From Pseudomonadota bacterium (GTDB lineage Bacteria > Desulfobacterota > Desulfobacteria > Desulfobacterales > Desulfobacteraceae): a stretch of 64,000 nucleotides of DNA. The number at the start of each line of letters is the position of its first letter. Positions within the stretch are counted from its first letter, which is position 1. The DNA lies in NCBI GenBank assembly GCA_018821535.1, contig JAHJLV010000026.1:62001-126000 (forward strand). The letters run 5' to 3'. Below, piece after piece: positions 18,758 through 27,142 of the stretch. The notes below the pieces were generated by a model. The model did no database searches. It saw only the letters and a list, made by a program, of their open reading frames with translations, and was not told the DNA's origin. The position numbers and the translations under genes are program-made.

Positions 18758-19954
18758 CTATACAGCCAGGGCATATGCTCTGTCTGTCACCTCCCGTAAT
18801 TCATCCGGCGTAAATGGTTTGGGAAGATAATCCACCGCACCGATCCTTGCGGATTCAATTGCAGTCTGAATACTGGCGTAACCGGTTATGATAATGACCC
18901 GTGCAAACGGCTGTGCTTTGGCAATGGATTCAAGCAGCTCCAATCCGGCCACCCCGGGCATTCTCAAATCCAGAAGAACCAGCTTATAATTCAACTGATT
19001 GATTTTCTCGACAGCCTCTTCTTTTGTCACGGCCTGATCCACGGTAAACCCGTTTTTCCCGAGAATCTTTCGAATATTATTATTTACAGAAACCTCATCA
19101 TCCACAACCAGAATATTCTTTGATTCAGACACAACGGACGAAATTTTCCCAGCCTTGGTAGGGTTGACCTTTTTGAGCTCTTCATACGGAAGGAAGGCAA
19201 ACCCATCCCGGTCCAGATAGCGCACATACTCAGGCCCTGTAACAGCGACAACTTCATTATAATCAAAAGGCTGATCAATCCCGATCATTGTTTTGGGATT
19301 AAATGCAGATGTGGCGTTTGCCTCTTTTGATTTTTTGGCTTTAAGCTTGGGGCAGTAATTTTTATTAAGCCCTGTTTTACAGGTTGCCCCCAGCTTCTCC
19401 ATGACATCACAGCTCATGTTACCGACCGGGCAAAAGAATTCAGCAGTTTCCTGTTTATCCTGCGCCGGTGGTTCTGCATCCGGTTTTACAAGGTTGCTGG
19501 CAGCCTCGGTTCCAAAATCGATTTCCACATCCATTGTTTCTATGGCATCTCTTTCCTGATCAGTGATCCCCCTTGCTGTCAATTCCCCTGACAGGGCTTT
19601 GTTGATCGCTGTTCTTAATTCATCCGGAGTAAACGGTTTTGGAATATAATCCAGAGCGCCCAGACGAATGGCTTTCACCGCAGTATTGGTGGATGCATAT
19701 CCTGTCATCATAATGGTTTTAAGACCCGGCAGATCCTTTGCAACATTTTTCAGCAGCTCCAGACCATTCATTTCAGGCATCACAATATCGGAAATCAAAA
19801 GAGAATATTCGTCCTTTTTCATCATCTCAAGGGCTTTTTTAGCACTTTGTGTATGGACAACCGTGTAATTGTTTTTTGCCAGAATTTTTTCCACATTCTT
19901 GCAGATTCCAATCTCATCATCCACGACCATAATTTTTGTTGTTGTATTTTTCAT
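18758..19954 (-). CDS. double-receiver response regulator with four-Cys linker
   Basis: A 398-residue protein with two CheY-like receivers and no DNA-binding or enzymatic output domain. Receiver 1 (about 5-120) has the phospho-acceptor Asp56 in LLISDIVMP and Lys106 in YIPKPFTPDE. Receiver 2 (about 283-398) has LVLLDLRMPG and YLPKPFTPDE. The 160-residue linker holds Cys175, Cys182, Cys192 and Cys201 (FFCPVGNMSCDVMEKLGATC, NYCPKLK), a spacing that could bind a metal or Fe-S cluster. GGAGGG precedes the ATG. It lies beside an NtrC regulator and a Rossmann-kinase, so it may relay or gate phosphate in that system; this is inference. Confidence 0.8.
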   Translation of the reverse strand: MKNTTTKIMVVDDEIGICKNVEKILAKNNYTVVHTQSAKKALEMMKKDEYSLLISDIVMPEMNGLELLKNVAKDLPGLKTIMMTGYASTNTAVKAIRLGALDYIPKPFTPDELRTAINKALSGELTARGITDQERDAIETMDVEIDFGTEAASNLVKPDAEPPAQDKQETAEFFCPVGNMSCDVMEKLGATCKTGLNKNYCPKLKAKKSKEANATSAFNPKTMIGIDQPFDYNEVVAVTGPEYVRYLDRDGFAFLPYEELKKVNPTKAGKISSVVSESKNILVVDDEVSVNNNIRKILGKNGFTVDQAVTKEEAVEKINQLNYKLVLLDLRMPGVAGLELLESIAKAQPFARVIIITGYASIQTAIESARIGAVDYLPKPFTPDELREVTDRAYALAV

Positions 19955-20023
19955 GATTTCCCTCCTGTCCTTATGATTATAATAATTGCGTTTAAGCTCT
20001 GTTACTGTTTGAAAGCCTGAATT

Positions 20024-20038
20024 GCAGATATCGTACCA
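20024..20038 (-). promoter_or_regulatory. candidate sigma-54 promoter of the double-receiver gene
   Basis: On the minus strand TGGTACGATATCTGC followed by AATT agrees with TGGCACGNNNNTTGCW at nine of eleven fixed positions and keeps the GG-to-GC spacing. It is 70-84 bases before the ATG at 19954, the same distance as the candidate site of the hydrolase-ligase operon. Confidence 0.4.
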
Positions 20039-20231
20039 ACCTGCATAAAATTTGTAACAATTTGATTTTATAGTATTTTTTAAAAATTTCAGAACTGTGC
20101 GAATCAGGTAATCGTATATTAAATTTATACACCAAACACAGTCTTTGCGTCGTAAAGACGGTCAGACCTGACAGTCAACTATGTGTATATAAATATGATA
20201 CAGTGTATATTTGAAATATTACTAAAAAGGG

Positions 20232-21638
20232 TTACGGGCGAGAAATTTGATATTTTTTCATCAGAGACTGGAAATTGGTTCTCTGCAGACCTGTTTCTTT
20301 TGCAGCCTTTGTCACATTCCATTCATTTCTGACCAGGGCGTTTAAAACAAAATTTCTTTCCACTTTAGTCACTGCTTTTTCACGTATCTTCTTTTTCAGG
20401 GATTTCAGCTCGTCATTTGTTTTAGGAATACTTTCAATCATCTCGTCAATTTCGCTGATCTCCCCAAGCAGCGGCAGTTCCTTCAATGTGATCTGGTCAT
20501 TTTCACAAAGGATCACTGCCCTTTCAATGACATTTTTCAACTGCCTGACATTTCCCGGCCAGTGGTACTCAATCAATCTGCCTGCTGATTTTTCATCAAA
20601 CCGGTTGATATTCTTTCCTGTTTTTTCACTGAACTGTTTCAAGAAAAAATAGGCAATGGGCAGAATATCTGTTTTCCTGTCATTCAGATTTGGCAAAACA
20701 ATGGGATACACAAAAATCCTGTAATAAAAATCCTCCCTGAACTGCCCTTCTTTAACCATTTCTTCAAGCTTTCTGTTGGTTGCAAAAATCAGACGGACAT
20801 CCACTTTTATGATTTTGGCGCTTCCCACCGGCATAAATTCCCGTGTTTCAAGAAATCTTAGAAGCCTGCTTTGAATTTCAGTGCTGGTATTGCTGATTTC
20901 ATCCAGAAAAACAGTGCCTTTGTCCGCCAGCTTGAAAATCCCGGGCTTATCCTTGTCCGCACTGGTAAACGCGCCCTTGACATGCCCGAAAAGTTCAGAA
21001 GACAAAAGATCTCCGGTAAGCGTTCCGCAGTCAACCGCAAAAAAAACCTGGTCCTTGCGGTTGCTGTTGGCATGAACGGCACGGGCAACAAGCTCCTTGC
21101 CGGTACCGCTTTCCCCGTAGACCAGAACATTGGCATCGGTTGCAGCCACCTTTTGTATCATCTTTATCACTTTTTTAATGGCAGTGCTTTCCCCAATCAG
21201 CTGATGCGAAATTTTTTTATGCTTATGCAGATGAATAAGGCCCTCCTGCTGTTTTCGAAGCTCCATCCGGGCAACAGCCTGATGGACAACCGCCCGAAGC
21301 TCAAAAGGGGTGAAGGGTTTGGGCAGATAGTCAAATGCACCCATTTTCATGACTTCAACTGCAGATGACACATTGGCATATCCTGTCATAACGATCACGA
21401 TAATATCGGAAAAAGACGCATTTATCCGGGCAATGACTTCCATGCCGCCAAGCTGTTTCATGTTCAGGTCCGTTATCACAATGTCAAACTTTTTTGACTC
21501 TATCAGCTTTAAAGCCGCCAATCCGTCAAGCGCATACTCAACATGGTAATTTCGGCTGGTGAGGATCTTAAGGCAGTTGCGGCAGATTTGAATTTCATCA
21601 TCCACAACCAGAATGGAAATTATCCTGTCATCGGACAT
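20232..21638 (-). CDS. NtrC-family sigma-54-dependent response regulator
   Basis: A 468-residue activator: receiver (about 8-120, Asp in IVITDLNMK), AAA+ domain (about 145-375) and Fis-type HTH (about 425-466, NVTKAAKETGLQRTNFQSLM). Walker A is GESGTGKELVARAVH. The sigma-54 contact loop reads GAFTSAD rather than the canonical GAFTGA. Walker B region is GTVFLDEISN, and the arginine finger region VRQLKNVIERAV is present. It starts two bases after the stop of the histidine kinase gene, so the two form a cognate pair. Targets may include the nearby sigma-54-like sites, which is inference. Confidence 0.9.
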   Translation of the reverse strand: MSDDRIISILVVDDEIQICRNCLKILTSRNYHVEYALDGLAALKLIESKKFDIVITDLNMKQLGGMEVIARINASFSDIIVIVMTGYANVSSAVEVMKMGAFDYLPKPFTPFELRAVVHQAVARMELRKQQEGLIHLHKHKKISHQLIGESTAIKKVIKMIQKVAATDANVLVYGESGTGKELVARAVHANSNRKDQVFFAVDCGTLTGDLLSSELFGHVKGAFTSADKDKPGIFKLADKGTVFLDEISNTSTEIQSRLLRFLETREFMPVGSAKIIKVDVRLIFATNRKLEEMVKEGQFREDFYYRIFVYPIVLPNLNDRKTDILPIAYFFLKQFSEKTGKNINRFDEKSAGRLIEYHWPGNVRQLKNVIERAVILCENDQITLKELPLLGEISEIDEMIESIPKTNDELKSLKKKIREKAVTKVERNFVLNALVRNEWNVTKAAKETGLQRTNFQSLMKKYQISRP

Positions 21639-21640
21639 GA

Positions 21641-23068
21641 TTATTTCTCTTTTGGCAACGGAAGGAGGATCGTGAACTGTGTTCCTTTTCCCAGGGTACT
21701 TTCAACACTGATGGTTCCGCCATGCTGTTCGATAATCCCATGCGTAATGGTAAGACCAAGGCCTGTGCCGCTTTTTTTTGTTGTGAAAAAAGGATCAAAT
21801 ATTTTACTTAAATTTTCCGGTCGGATACCCTCTCCTGTATCACTGACAACCATTTTAACCGTGTTTTTATTTTCAATATATTGTGAGACCAACTGAATTT
21901 TACCGCCCGGCGGGGTCGCCTCAATGGCATTTAATGTTAAATTGATAATGATCTGCTGGATCTGATCCCTGTCAATATCAACCTTTGGAAGGCTTTCGGC
22001 CAAAGCAGCAGTCAACTGCACATCCTTAAAATTTGCCTGCTTTCGGGTCAGTATCATACTTTCTTCAATAATTTCATTCAGATTATCCGGCTTTTTCAAT
22101 GATTTGCTTTGACGGGCAAAGTCCAGCAGACTTTTTACGATTTTACGGCAGCGCAAGGCCTCCTTGCTGATTATGGTCAGTTCCTTATATATTTCAGAAT
22201 CCTCTTCAAGATCCTCCTGAATCAACATGGACGAGGTTAAAATTGTTGTCAGCGGATTATTGATCTCATGGGCGACACCTGCGGAAAGCCGCCCGATGGA
22301 TACCAGCTTTTCCTGCTGCATCATATTTTTTTCAAAATCAATATCTTCAGTGATATCTTTTGAAAGTTCGATAACACCCTTAAGCTCTCCATTCTCCACA
22401 AGGGGATAGCAGGAAATGGAAACATAATGTTTGCTGCCATTCTGATCCAGATGGGTATGGGTTGCCTTGGATGATTTCCCTGTTTTCAGGACTTCAGCAA
22501 GCGGACAGGGATGTTCTTCTCCTGAACAGGGAGCCGACTGATGATGCGTTATCTCATAGCAATAATGTCCGATCACTTCATCCCGTTTCAACCCCAGTTT
22601 ATTAAGGAACGTATCATTGATATCCCGAATCTTGTAATCCTTACCAATAACCGTAACATCTTCCAGTATTAATTTATTTGCCATGGCATTATACAACGCC
22701 TGGGCCTCGGAAAGCTCCTGATTGGCCTTGCCGCAAAGCTGAGCAGCCTTGCCTATTTCCCAGAAAAGCAGTGCTGTGGTATGTGCTATGGCCCTGACAT
22801 TACTTTTTTTCTTGGACAGGATATCATTATAAATATTCAGATCACCTGTCAGCTCAACGATGAGTTCGATATTATCGCGATCAAAAAAATCATTATAATC
22901 ATTGGTAACAAAAAAGCCTTTTTCCCGGGCCTTTGCCATGGCCGGTGCATCATCATGAATATCGGCTACTGCCACGACAGATGGAGATATCATTTTAAAA
23001 TCATATTTTTCAATAATATCCATCAAATATAGACATCTGGTTCCTGCTCCAACCACTGCTATTTTCAT
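21641..23068 (-). CDS. histidine kinase with N-terminal Rossmann domain and PAS
   Basis: A 475-residue, apparently soluble kinase. Residues 1-110 look like the NAD(P)-binding half of a dehydrogenase (MKIAVVGAGTRCLYLMDII, VVAVADIHDDAPAM, DNIELIVELTG). A PAS domain follows (about 120-250) with the Cys pattern CYEITHHQSAPCSGEEHPCP. Then come the phospho-His in SAGVAHEINNPLTTIL (about 270), and an HATPase with DTGEGIRPENLSKIFDPFF and GTGLGLTITHG. AGAGGGG precedes the ATG. There is no transmembrane helix, so the input is probably cytoplasmic, perhaps a nucleotide cofactor. It is translationally linked to the NtrC regulator. Confidence 0.85.
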   Translation of the reverse strand: MKIAVVGAGTRCLYLMDIIEKYDFKMISPSVVAVADIHDDAPAMAKAREKGFFVTNDYNDFFDRDNIELIVELTGDLNIYNDILSKKKSNVRAIAHTTALLFWEIGKAAQLCGKANQELSEAQALYNAMANKLILEDVTVIGKDYKIRDINDTFLNKLGLKRDEVIGHYCYEITHHQSAPCSGEEHPCPLAEVLKTGKSSKATHTHLDQNGSKHYVSISCYPLVENGELKGVIELSKDITEDIDFEKNMMQQEKLVSIGRLSAGVAHEINNPLTTILTSSMLIQEDLEEDSEIYKELTIISKEALRCRKIVKSLLDFARQSKSLKKPDNLNEIIEESMILTRKQANFKDVQLTAALAESLPKVDIDRDQIQQIIINLTLNAIEATPPGGKIQLVSQYIENKNTVKMVVSDTGEGIRPENLSKIFDPFFTTKKSGTGLGLTITHGIIEQHGGTISVESTLGKGTQFTILLPLPKEK

Positions 23069-23122
23069 ATCAACCCCTCTATCCTGATCACACTGAATTA
23101 ATATCTGAATTCATCATTTCAA

Positions 23123-23160
23123 CGACACCCATCTGCCGGAATTACAGCACATGGGCGTCG
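23123..23160 (-). terminator. imperfect hairpin after the CoADR gene
   Basis: CGAC-A-CCCAT-C-TGC pairs with GCA-C-ATGGG-C-GTCG, two mismatches, loop of eight. It lies 28 bases past the stop codon of the CoADR-rhodanese gene, before the kinase gene on the same strand. There is no clear T-run. Confidence 0.4.
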
Positions 23161-23187
23161 ACCTTTTCATTCCTTTTACACTGGCAA

Positions 23188-24894
23188 TCAAAAAAATTCA
23201 GGATTCAAGGCAACCAGAAGGGTATGCCCACCCTGAACATTCCTGACATTCACAAATCCGTTATGATTCAGTAAACGCTGGCATTCATATGACCGGGCAC
23301 CTGTCCCGCAGACCAGACAGACCGGCTCATCTTTCGGGATCTCATCAAGCCTTTTTTTCAATTCAGACTGGGGAATATTTCCCCATTTATCCTTGTACCG
23401 TTCAATACAGGATTCAACTTCCTTGGGTTGCCTGACATCGATCACCTTTATCTCATCATTGGCGAATTTTTCAAAAAATTCCAGGGCATCCATGGGTTTA
23501 TTGCCGCCTTCCAGAATATTATCCAGCACATTTCCGGCATTATTGATAATATCCATGGCAGAGGCAAACGGCGGGGCATATCCCACTTCAAGTGTACAGA
23601 TATCATCCACTGTGATTCCGGACTGCAGCAGGGGCGCTACCGCATCAACCCTGGCTTTAACCGCATCCCCCTGACTGCCCACTGCCTCGATTCCCAGAAC
23701 TTTTCGGGTATTTCTGTCTGCAATCAGTTCAATATACATCATTGAAGCTGTTGGGTAAAAATGCGCCCGATCCGGCTGGGACACCATGGCATGAACAGGA
23801 TCAAATCCGTTGCGCCTTGCCTGATCAACCGTAAGCCCTGCCGTGGCCACCCCTGAGTCAAAAACCTTGATGCAGAACGTTCCAACCATGCCTTTAAACT
23901 GACTTGGCCGGCCATGAATATTATCGGCAATAATTCTGCCCTGACGATTGGCAAGGGAGCCTAACGGCATCATCATGTTTTCACCGCTCACAAGATTCTT
24001 GACTTCAACACAATCGCCGCCTGCATAGATATCCGGATCAGTGGTCCGCATGCGGCTGTCCACAAGCAGTCCGCCTGAGCGGCCCACCGCAAGCCCTGCG
24101 TCCGAGGCAAATTTTGTATTGGGCCGGATTCCTGCGGAAAGGATCACCATATCACATTCGATCTGCCCGCCTGTCGTCTCCACAGAGGTGACCCCGGACT
24201 GGGCATCCCCGTTGATACGAACCAGCTTTTCGGACAACAACAGATCAACATCACTTTCTTTAAGCGTGTTTTCAACAATTCTTGAAATGTTTTTTCCCAA
24301 AGCCATAGGAAGCACCTGATCCGCCATTTCAACAATCGTTGTCTTTATGCCCCACAGATCTGTCAGCGCCTCTGCCATTTCAATACCAATGGCGCCTGCA
24401 CCGACAACAACCGCATTCTCCACCATGCCTTTTGAAATCGTGTCCTTGATGGCTTTTGCACTATGAAGATTGGCCACTGAAAATACCATGGGCAGATCAA
24501 CCCCCGGAATCGGAGGCGTAAAAGGCGTAGCTCCAGTCGCAATGACCAGTTTATCATATTCCAGACTGTCTTTTTTTCCATCTGCCATATACTGAACATC
24601 AATTTTCTTTTCTTTTCTGTTAATGGAAACTGCCTCAACCCCGGTCAATACATTAACGCCCTTACTGTCCCTGAAAAATTTTGCATCCCTGACCACATGA
24701 AATGAAGTGGAGCACAGGCCTTCAATATCCGCGATATCTCCGCCCACATAATAAGGGATCCCGCAGCCCCCGTAAGAGATCAGGTTATCCCTGTCAACGA
24801 CTGTAATCTGAACATCAGGATCAAGCCTTCTGAGCCTTGCTGCCACTTTGGGCCCAAGGGCAACCGCACCGATAATGACAATACGTTTTCTCAT
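23188..24894 (-). CDS. CoA-disulfide/polysulfide reductase with rhodanese domain
   Basis: A 568-residue flavoprotein. I start it at ATG 24894, preceded by AAAGGA; an upstream in-frame ATG at 24936 lies across a palindrome and has no ribosome site. The N-terminal FAD motif is IVIIGAVALGPKVAARLRRLDPD. The redox-active Cys44 is in SYGGCGIPYYVGG. The NAD-binding loop is VVVGAGAIGIEMAEAL. A C-terminal rhodanese domain (about 475-568) has its active-site Cys in CLVCGTGARSYECQ. This matches CoADR-RHD/NAD(P)H sulfur oxidoreductases, which reduce CoA disulfide, persulfides or polysulfide in the cytoplasm. The role fits a sulfur-metabolising host. Regulation may act at the palindrome at 24914-24938. 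Confidence 0.87.
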   Translation of the reverse strand: MRKRIVIIGAVALGPKVAARLRRLDPDVQITVVDRDNLISYGGCGIPYYVGGDIADIEGLCSTSFHVVRDAKFFRDSKGVNVLTGVEAVSINRKEKKIDVQYMADGKKDSLEYDKLVIATGATPFTPPIPGVDLPMVFSVANLHSAKAIKDTISKGMVENAVVVGAGAIGIEMAEALTDLWGIKTTIVEMADQVLPMALGKNISRIVENTLKESDVDLLLSEKLVRINGDAQSGVTSVETTGGQIECDMVILSAGIRPNTKFASDAGLAVGRSGGLLVDSRMRTTDPDIYAGGDCVEVKNLVSGENMMMPLGSLANRQGRIIADNIHGRPSQFKGMVGTFCIKVFDSGVATAGLTVDQARRNGFDPVHAMVSQPDRAHFYPTASMMYIELIADRNTRKVLGIEAVGSQGDAVKARVDAVAPLLQSGITVDDICTLEVGYAPPFASAMDIINNAGNVLDNILEGGNKPMDALEFFEKFANDEIKVIDVRQPKEVESCIERYKDKWGNIPQSELKKRLDEIPKDEPVCLVCGTGARSYECQRLLNHNGFVNVRNVQGGHTLLVALNPEFF

Positions 24895-24913
24895 GTTTTT
24901 TCCTTTATTCCAC

Positions 24914-24938
24914 GGATGTGTCATATCATGACACATCC
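24914..24938. promoter_or_regulatory. 25-base palindrome upstream of the CoADR gene (candidate operator)
   Basis: GGATGTGTCAT and ATGACACATCC form perfect 11-base arms around ATC. The site is 20-44 bases before the ATG at 24894. No T-run follows, so an operator is more likely than a terminator for the upstream MFS gene. The bound regulator is unknown. Confidence 0.55.
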
Positions 24939-25024
24939 AGAGGTTATTTGTTTACATCCAACCCGAATAATATATGGCGGTTACTGTTTTTTGGGAAGCA
25001 TAAAATTATTTTTATGCTCACCCA

Positions 25025-26227
25025 TTATCCTCTTTTTTCGTACCGGACAAAGGGTCTTTTACGGAAGACCAGCCACAACAGCCCGCCAACAAGCCCGATG
25101 GTAATCTGCAGACTGCCAAGCACTGGAATCATCACATCAACGGACCAGAAAGAAACCATGAACATTCCCATGCTGCCCATGATCATGCCGGAAAAATTAA
25201 TCAAAGCAGACGCAGATCCTGTATCCTCATCCTGCTGTTCCAGCATCAGATTTGCACTGGGCGGACGCATGACCATAATGCTGAGGGTTGCAGGGCACAT
25301 GAACAAGGCAAACATGGCGGGTGAACCTGTCCCAAAAAATATGATAAAAATCCCGGAAATCAAAAGACTTGCATAACAGGCTGTAATAATGGCGGCTGCT
25401 TCAAGTTTCCTGGAAAAACGTATATACAGCAATGGACCGGCCATGGCACAGGCGGCATTCAAAGAAAAATAAAAAGAAAACTGCTGTTCGCTGAGTCCGA
25501 ACCCGTTTACATAGATATATGAGGAGGCAGCCAGAAACCCCATCAAAGGGATGGTAATAATGGAAAACGTCCCCAGAAGACAAGAAAATCCCGGATTTTT
25601 TAAAACCACAAACAGCCGTCCCAAAGATGCCATGGTTGAGCCCTGGTATTTTTGAGGCAGGGTTTCCTGCAATAAAAAAGAGGCTGCCAGGGCCAGAATG
25701 CCCACACCTGCAAGCACCCAGAAAATTGCACGCCAGGATGAGATTTTAAGCAGAAACGCACCGAGCAGTGGTGCCACGACCGGCGCAAGAATGACAATCG
25801 ACATGATGATGGCCAGCACCCGGGCTCTTTCAAACCCGGAAAAACAGTCCTTTACCACGGCGGTTGAAACCGCTGTGGCAGCACCGCCGCCAAGGGCCTG
25901 ACAGATTCGGAAAAAAATCAGATGATTGACATCACGGGACACGGCACACATCATACTGGAAAAGATATAAATAAGCAGGCCCGTTACCAGGATCGGTTTT
26001 CGTCCATATTTATCGCTTAACGGCCCCCATATTAAAATGGCAAATGCAAAAAAAACGAAAAACAGACTCAGGCTCAGATTTAATTTTGCCTGGGTAACGC
26101 CGAACCCTTCCATCATGCCGGGCAGTGCCGGAAGATAAAGATCAGTGGAAACCGGCGGGAAGCAGCTGATCAAAGCCAGCATCAGCAACATGCCCCTTTT
26201 GCTCAGATATTTTTGCGGTACGCTCAT
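25025..26227 (-). CDS. Bcr/CflA-type MFS efflux transporter
   Basis: A 400-residue major facilitator with about 12 membrane segments. The N-terminus LISCFPPVSTDLYLPALPGM is the Bcr/CflA signature, with the TM1 Asp conserved, and the TM2-3 loop is GPLSDKYGRKPILVTGLLIY. Members are proton-driven exporters of drugs or small metabolites such as sulfonamides, bicyclomycin or cysteine. It lies 21 bases downstream of the thymidylate synthase gene on the same strand and may be co-transcribed. The substrate cannot be told. Confidence 0.87.
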   Translation of the reverse strand: MSVPQKYLSKRGMLLMLALISCFPPVSTDLYLPALPGMMEGFGVTQAKLNLSLSLFFVFFAFAILIWGPLSDKYGRKPILVTGLLIYIFSSMMCAVSRDVNHLIFFRICQALGGGAATAVSTAVVKDCFSGFERARVLAIIMSIVILAPVVAPLLGAFLLKISSWRAIFWVLAGVGILALAASFLLQETLPQKYQGSTMASLGRLFVVLKNPGFSCLLGTFSIITIPLMGFLAASSYIYVNGFGLSEQQFSFYFSLNAACAMAGPLLYIRFSRKLEAAAIITACYASLLISGIFIIFFGTGSPAMFALFMCPATLSIMVMRPPSANLMLEQQDEDTGSASALINFSGMIMGSMGMFMVSFWSVDVMIPVLGSLQITIGLVGGLLWLVFRKRPFVRYEKRG

Positions 26228-26248
26228 GCAGCCTGTAAAAACAGCTAA

Positions 26249-27046
26249 CTACATCTGCCGGAATTCATCCATGGAACGGCCGCGGATGGCTTCGGCAATC
26301 TCAAAAACATAATCGTAGATATGAAGTCCTTTTGAAGATGCGATGATATCACCGTTTTCAACACCGATCTGCTCAGCACAATACTGCTTCATCATCTCAA
26401 TGGCGGCAAGGTTTGCGGGAAATCCGCCAAACAGATCCCAGGATCTGAAATAGGGAAAAAAATGCAGTTTTCCATCCTGTATGCGGGTATCAATATGACG
26501 CAGGCATGGCGGATCCAGCAGAATCATATCTGACGGCTGTCCCACCTGCATGATCATCTGATTGTTCCGGTACCCTTTATTCTTATAGGTCCAGATCATC
26601 AATTCCATCTGATTGATAAAATATTGGCCATTTTCCTCAATCAGAATATTCCGGTCTTCCCAGACATCTTTTTCCTGGATCAGTATCCCGGTCAGTTTTT
26701 TATATTCATCCGGCAGATAGGGCAGTTCACATTTACAGATCCGCTGGCCATAGGTGTAGGATTCGCCTTCCTTTTCCTCACCCGTCATCAGGTAAGGCAG
26801 ATAATCATCAAGATAGGATTCTTCAACAGGATCGGGAAAGCCCAGAACCGGGTTTACTTTGGGCAGCAGCGGCACGCTTTCAGGATGGGTAATATGAATG
26901 GTGATAAAATCAAATTCAAGTCGTTTCTGACCTTCAAAGGACCCTCGGTTAATGGTAAATGCCCTGCCTTTTTCAACACATCTGTACAGGGTTTGAAACC
27001 AGGCATCTGAAAGGCTTGTAGCTTTGATAAACAGCGGTTCTAACAT
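26249..27046 (-). CDS. thyA: archaeal-type thymidylate synthase
   Basis: A 265-residue ThyA-fold enzyme, expected to methylate dUMP to dTMP with methylenetetrahydrofolate. It shows YTYGQRI (97-103) and the catalytic Cys181 in LLDPPCLRHIDTR. It also has the phosphate-binding RSWDLFGGFPANL (201-213, with the Asn) and SKGLHIYDY (His242, Tyr244). It differs strongly from E. coli-like ThyA (short N-terminal part, LHFFPYFRSWD) and is nearer the shorter archaeal-type family. No dihydrofolate reductase gene is adjacent. An alternative is a related dCMP/dUMP hydroxymethylase, but the Asn for dUMP selection (Asn212 context) is present. Confidence 0.78.
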   Translation of the reverse strand: MLEPLFIKATSLSDAWFQTLYRCVEKGRAFTINRGSFEGQKRLEFDFITIHITHPESVPLLPKVNPVLGFPDPVEESYLDDYLPYLMTGEEKEGESYTYGQRICKCELPYLPDEYKKLTGILIQEKDVWEDRNILIEENGQYFINQMELMIWTYKNKGYRNNQMIMQVGQPSDMILLDPPCLRHIDTRIQDGKLHFFPYFRSWDLFGGFPANLAAIEMMKQYCAEQIGVENGDIIASSKGLHIYDYVFEIAEAIRGRSMDEFRQM

Positions 27047-27142
27047 AAAGCGGCTCCTTGTTTATATTTCCCGTTCCGGTTCAGGATTTAAAAATATATA
27101 CTCTAATCCGGATTCTGACAACCTTAAATTTGAGAATAAAAA

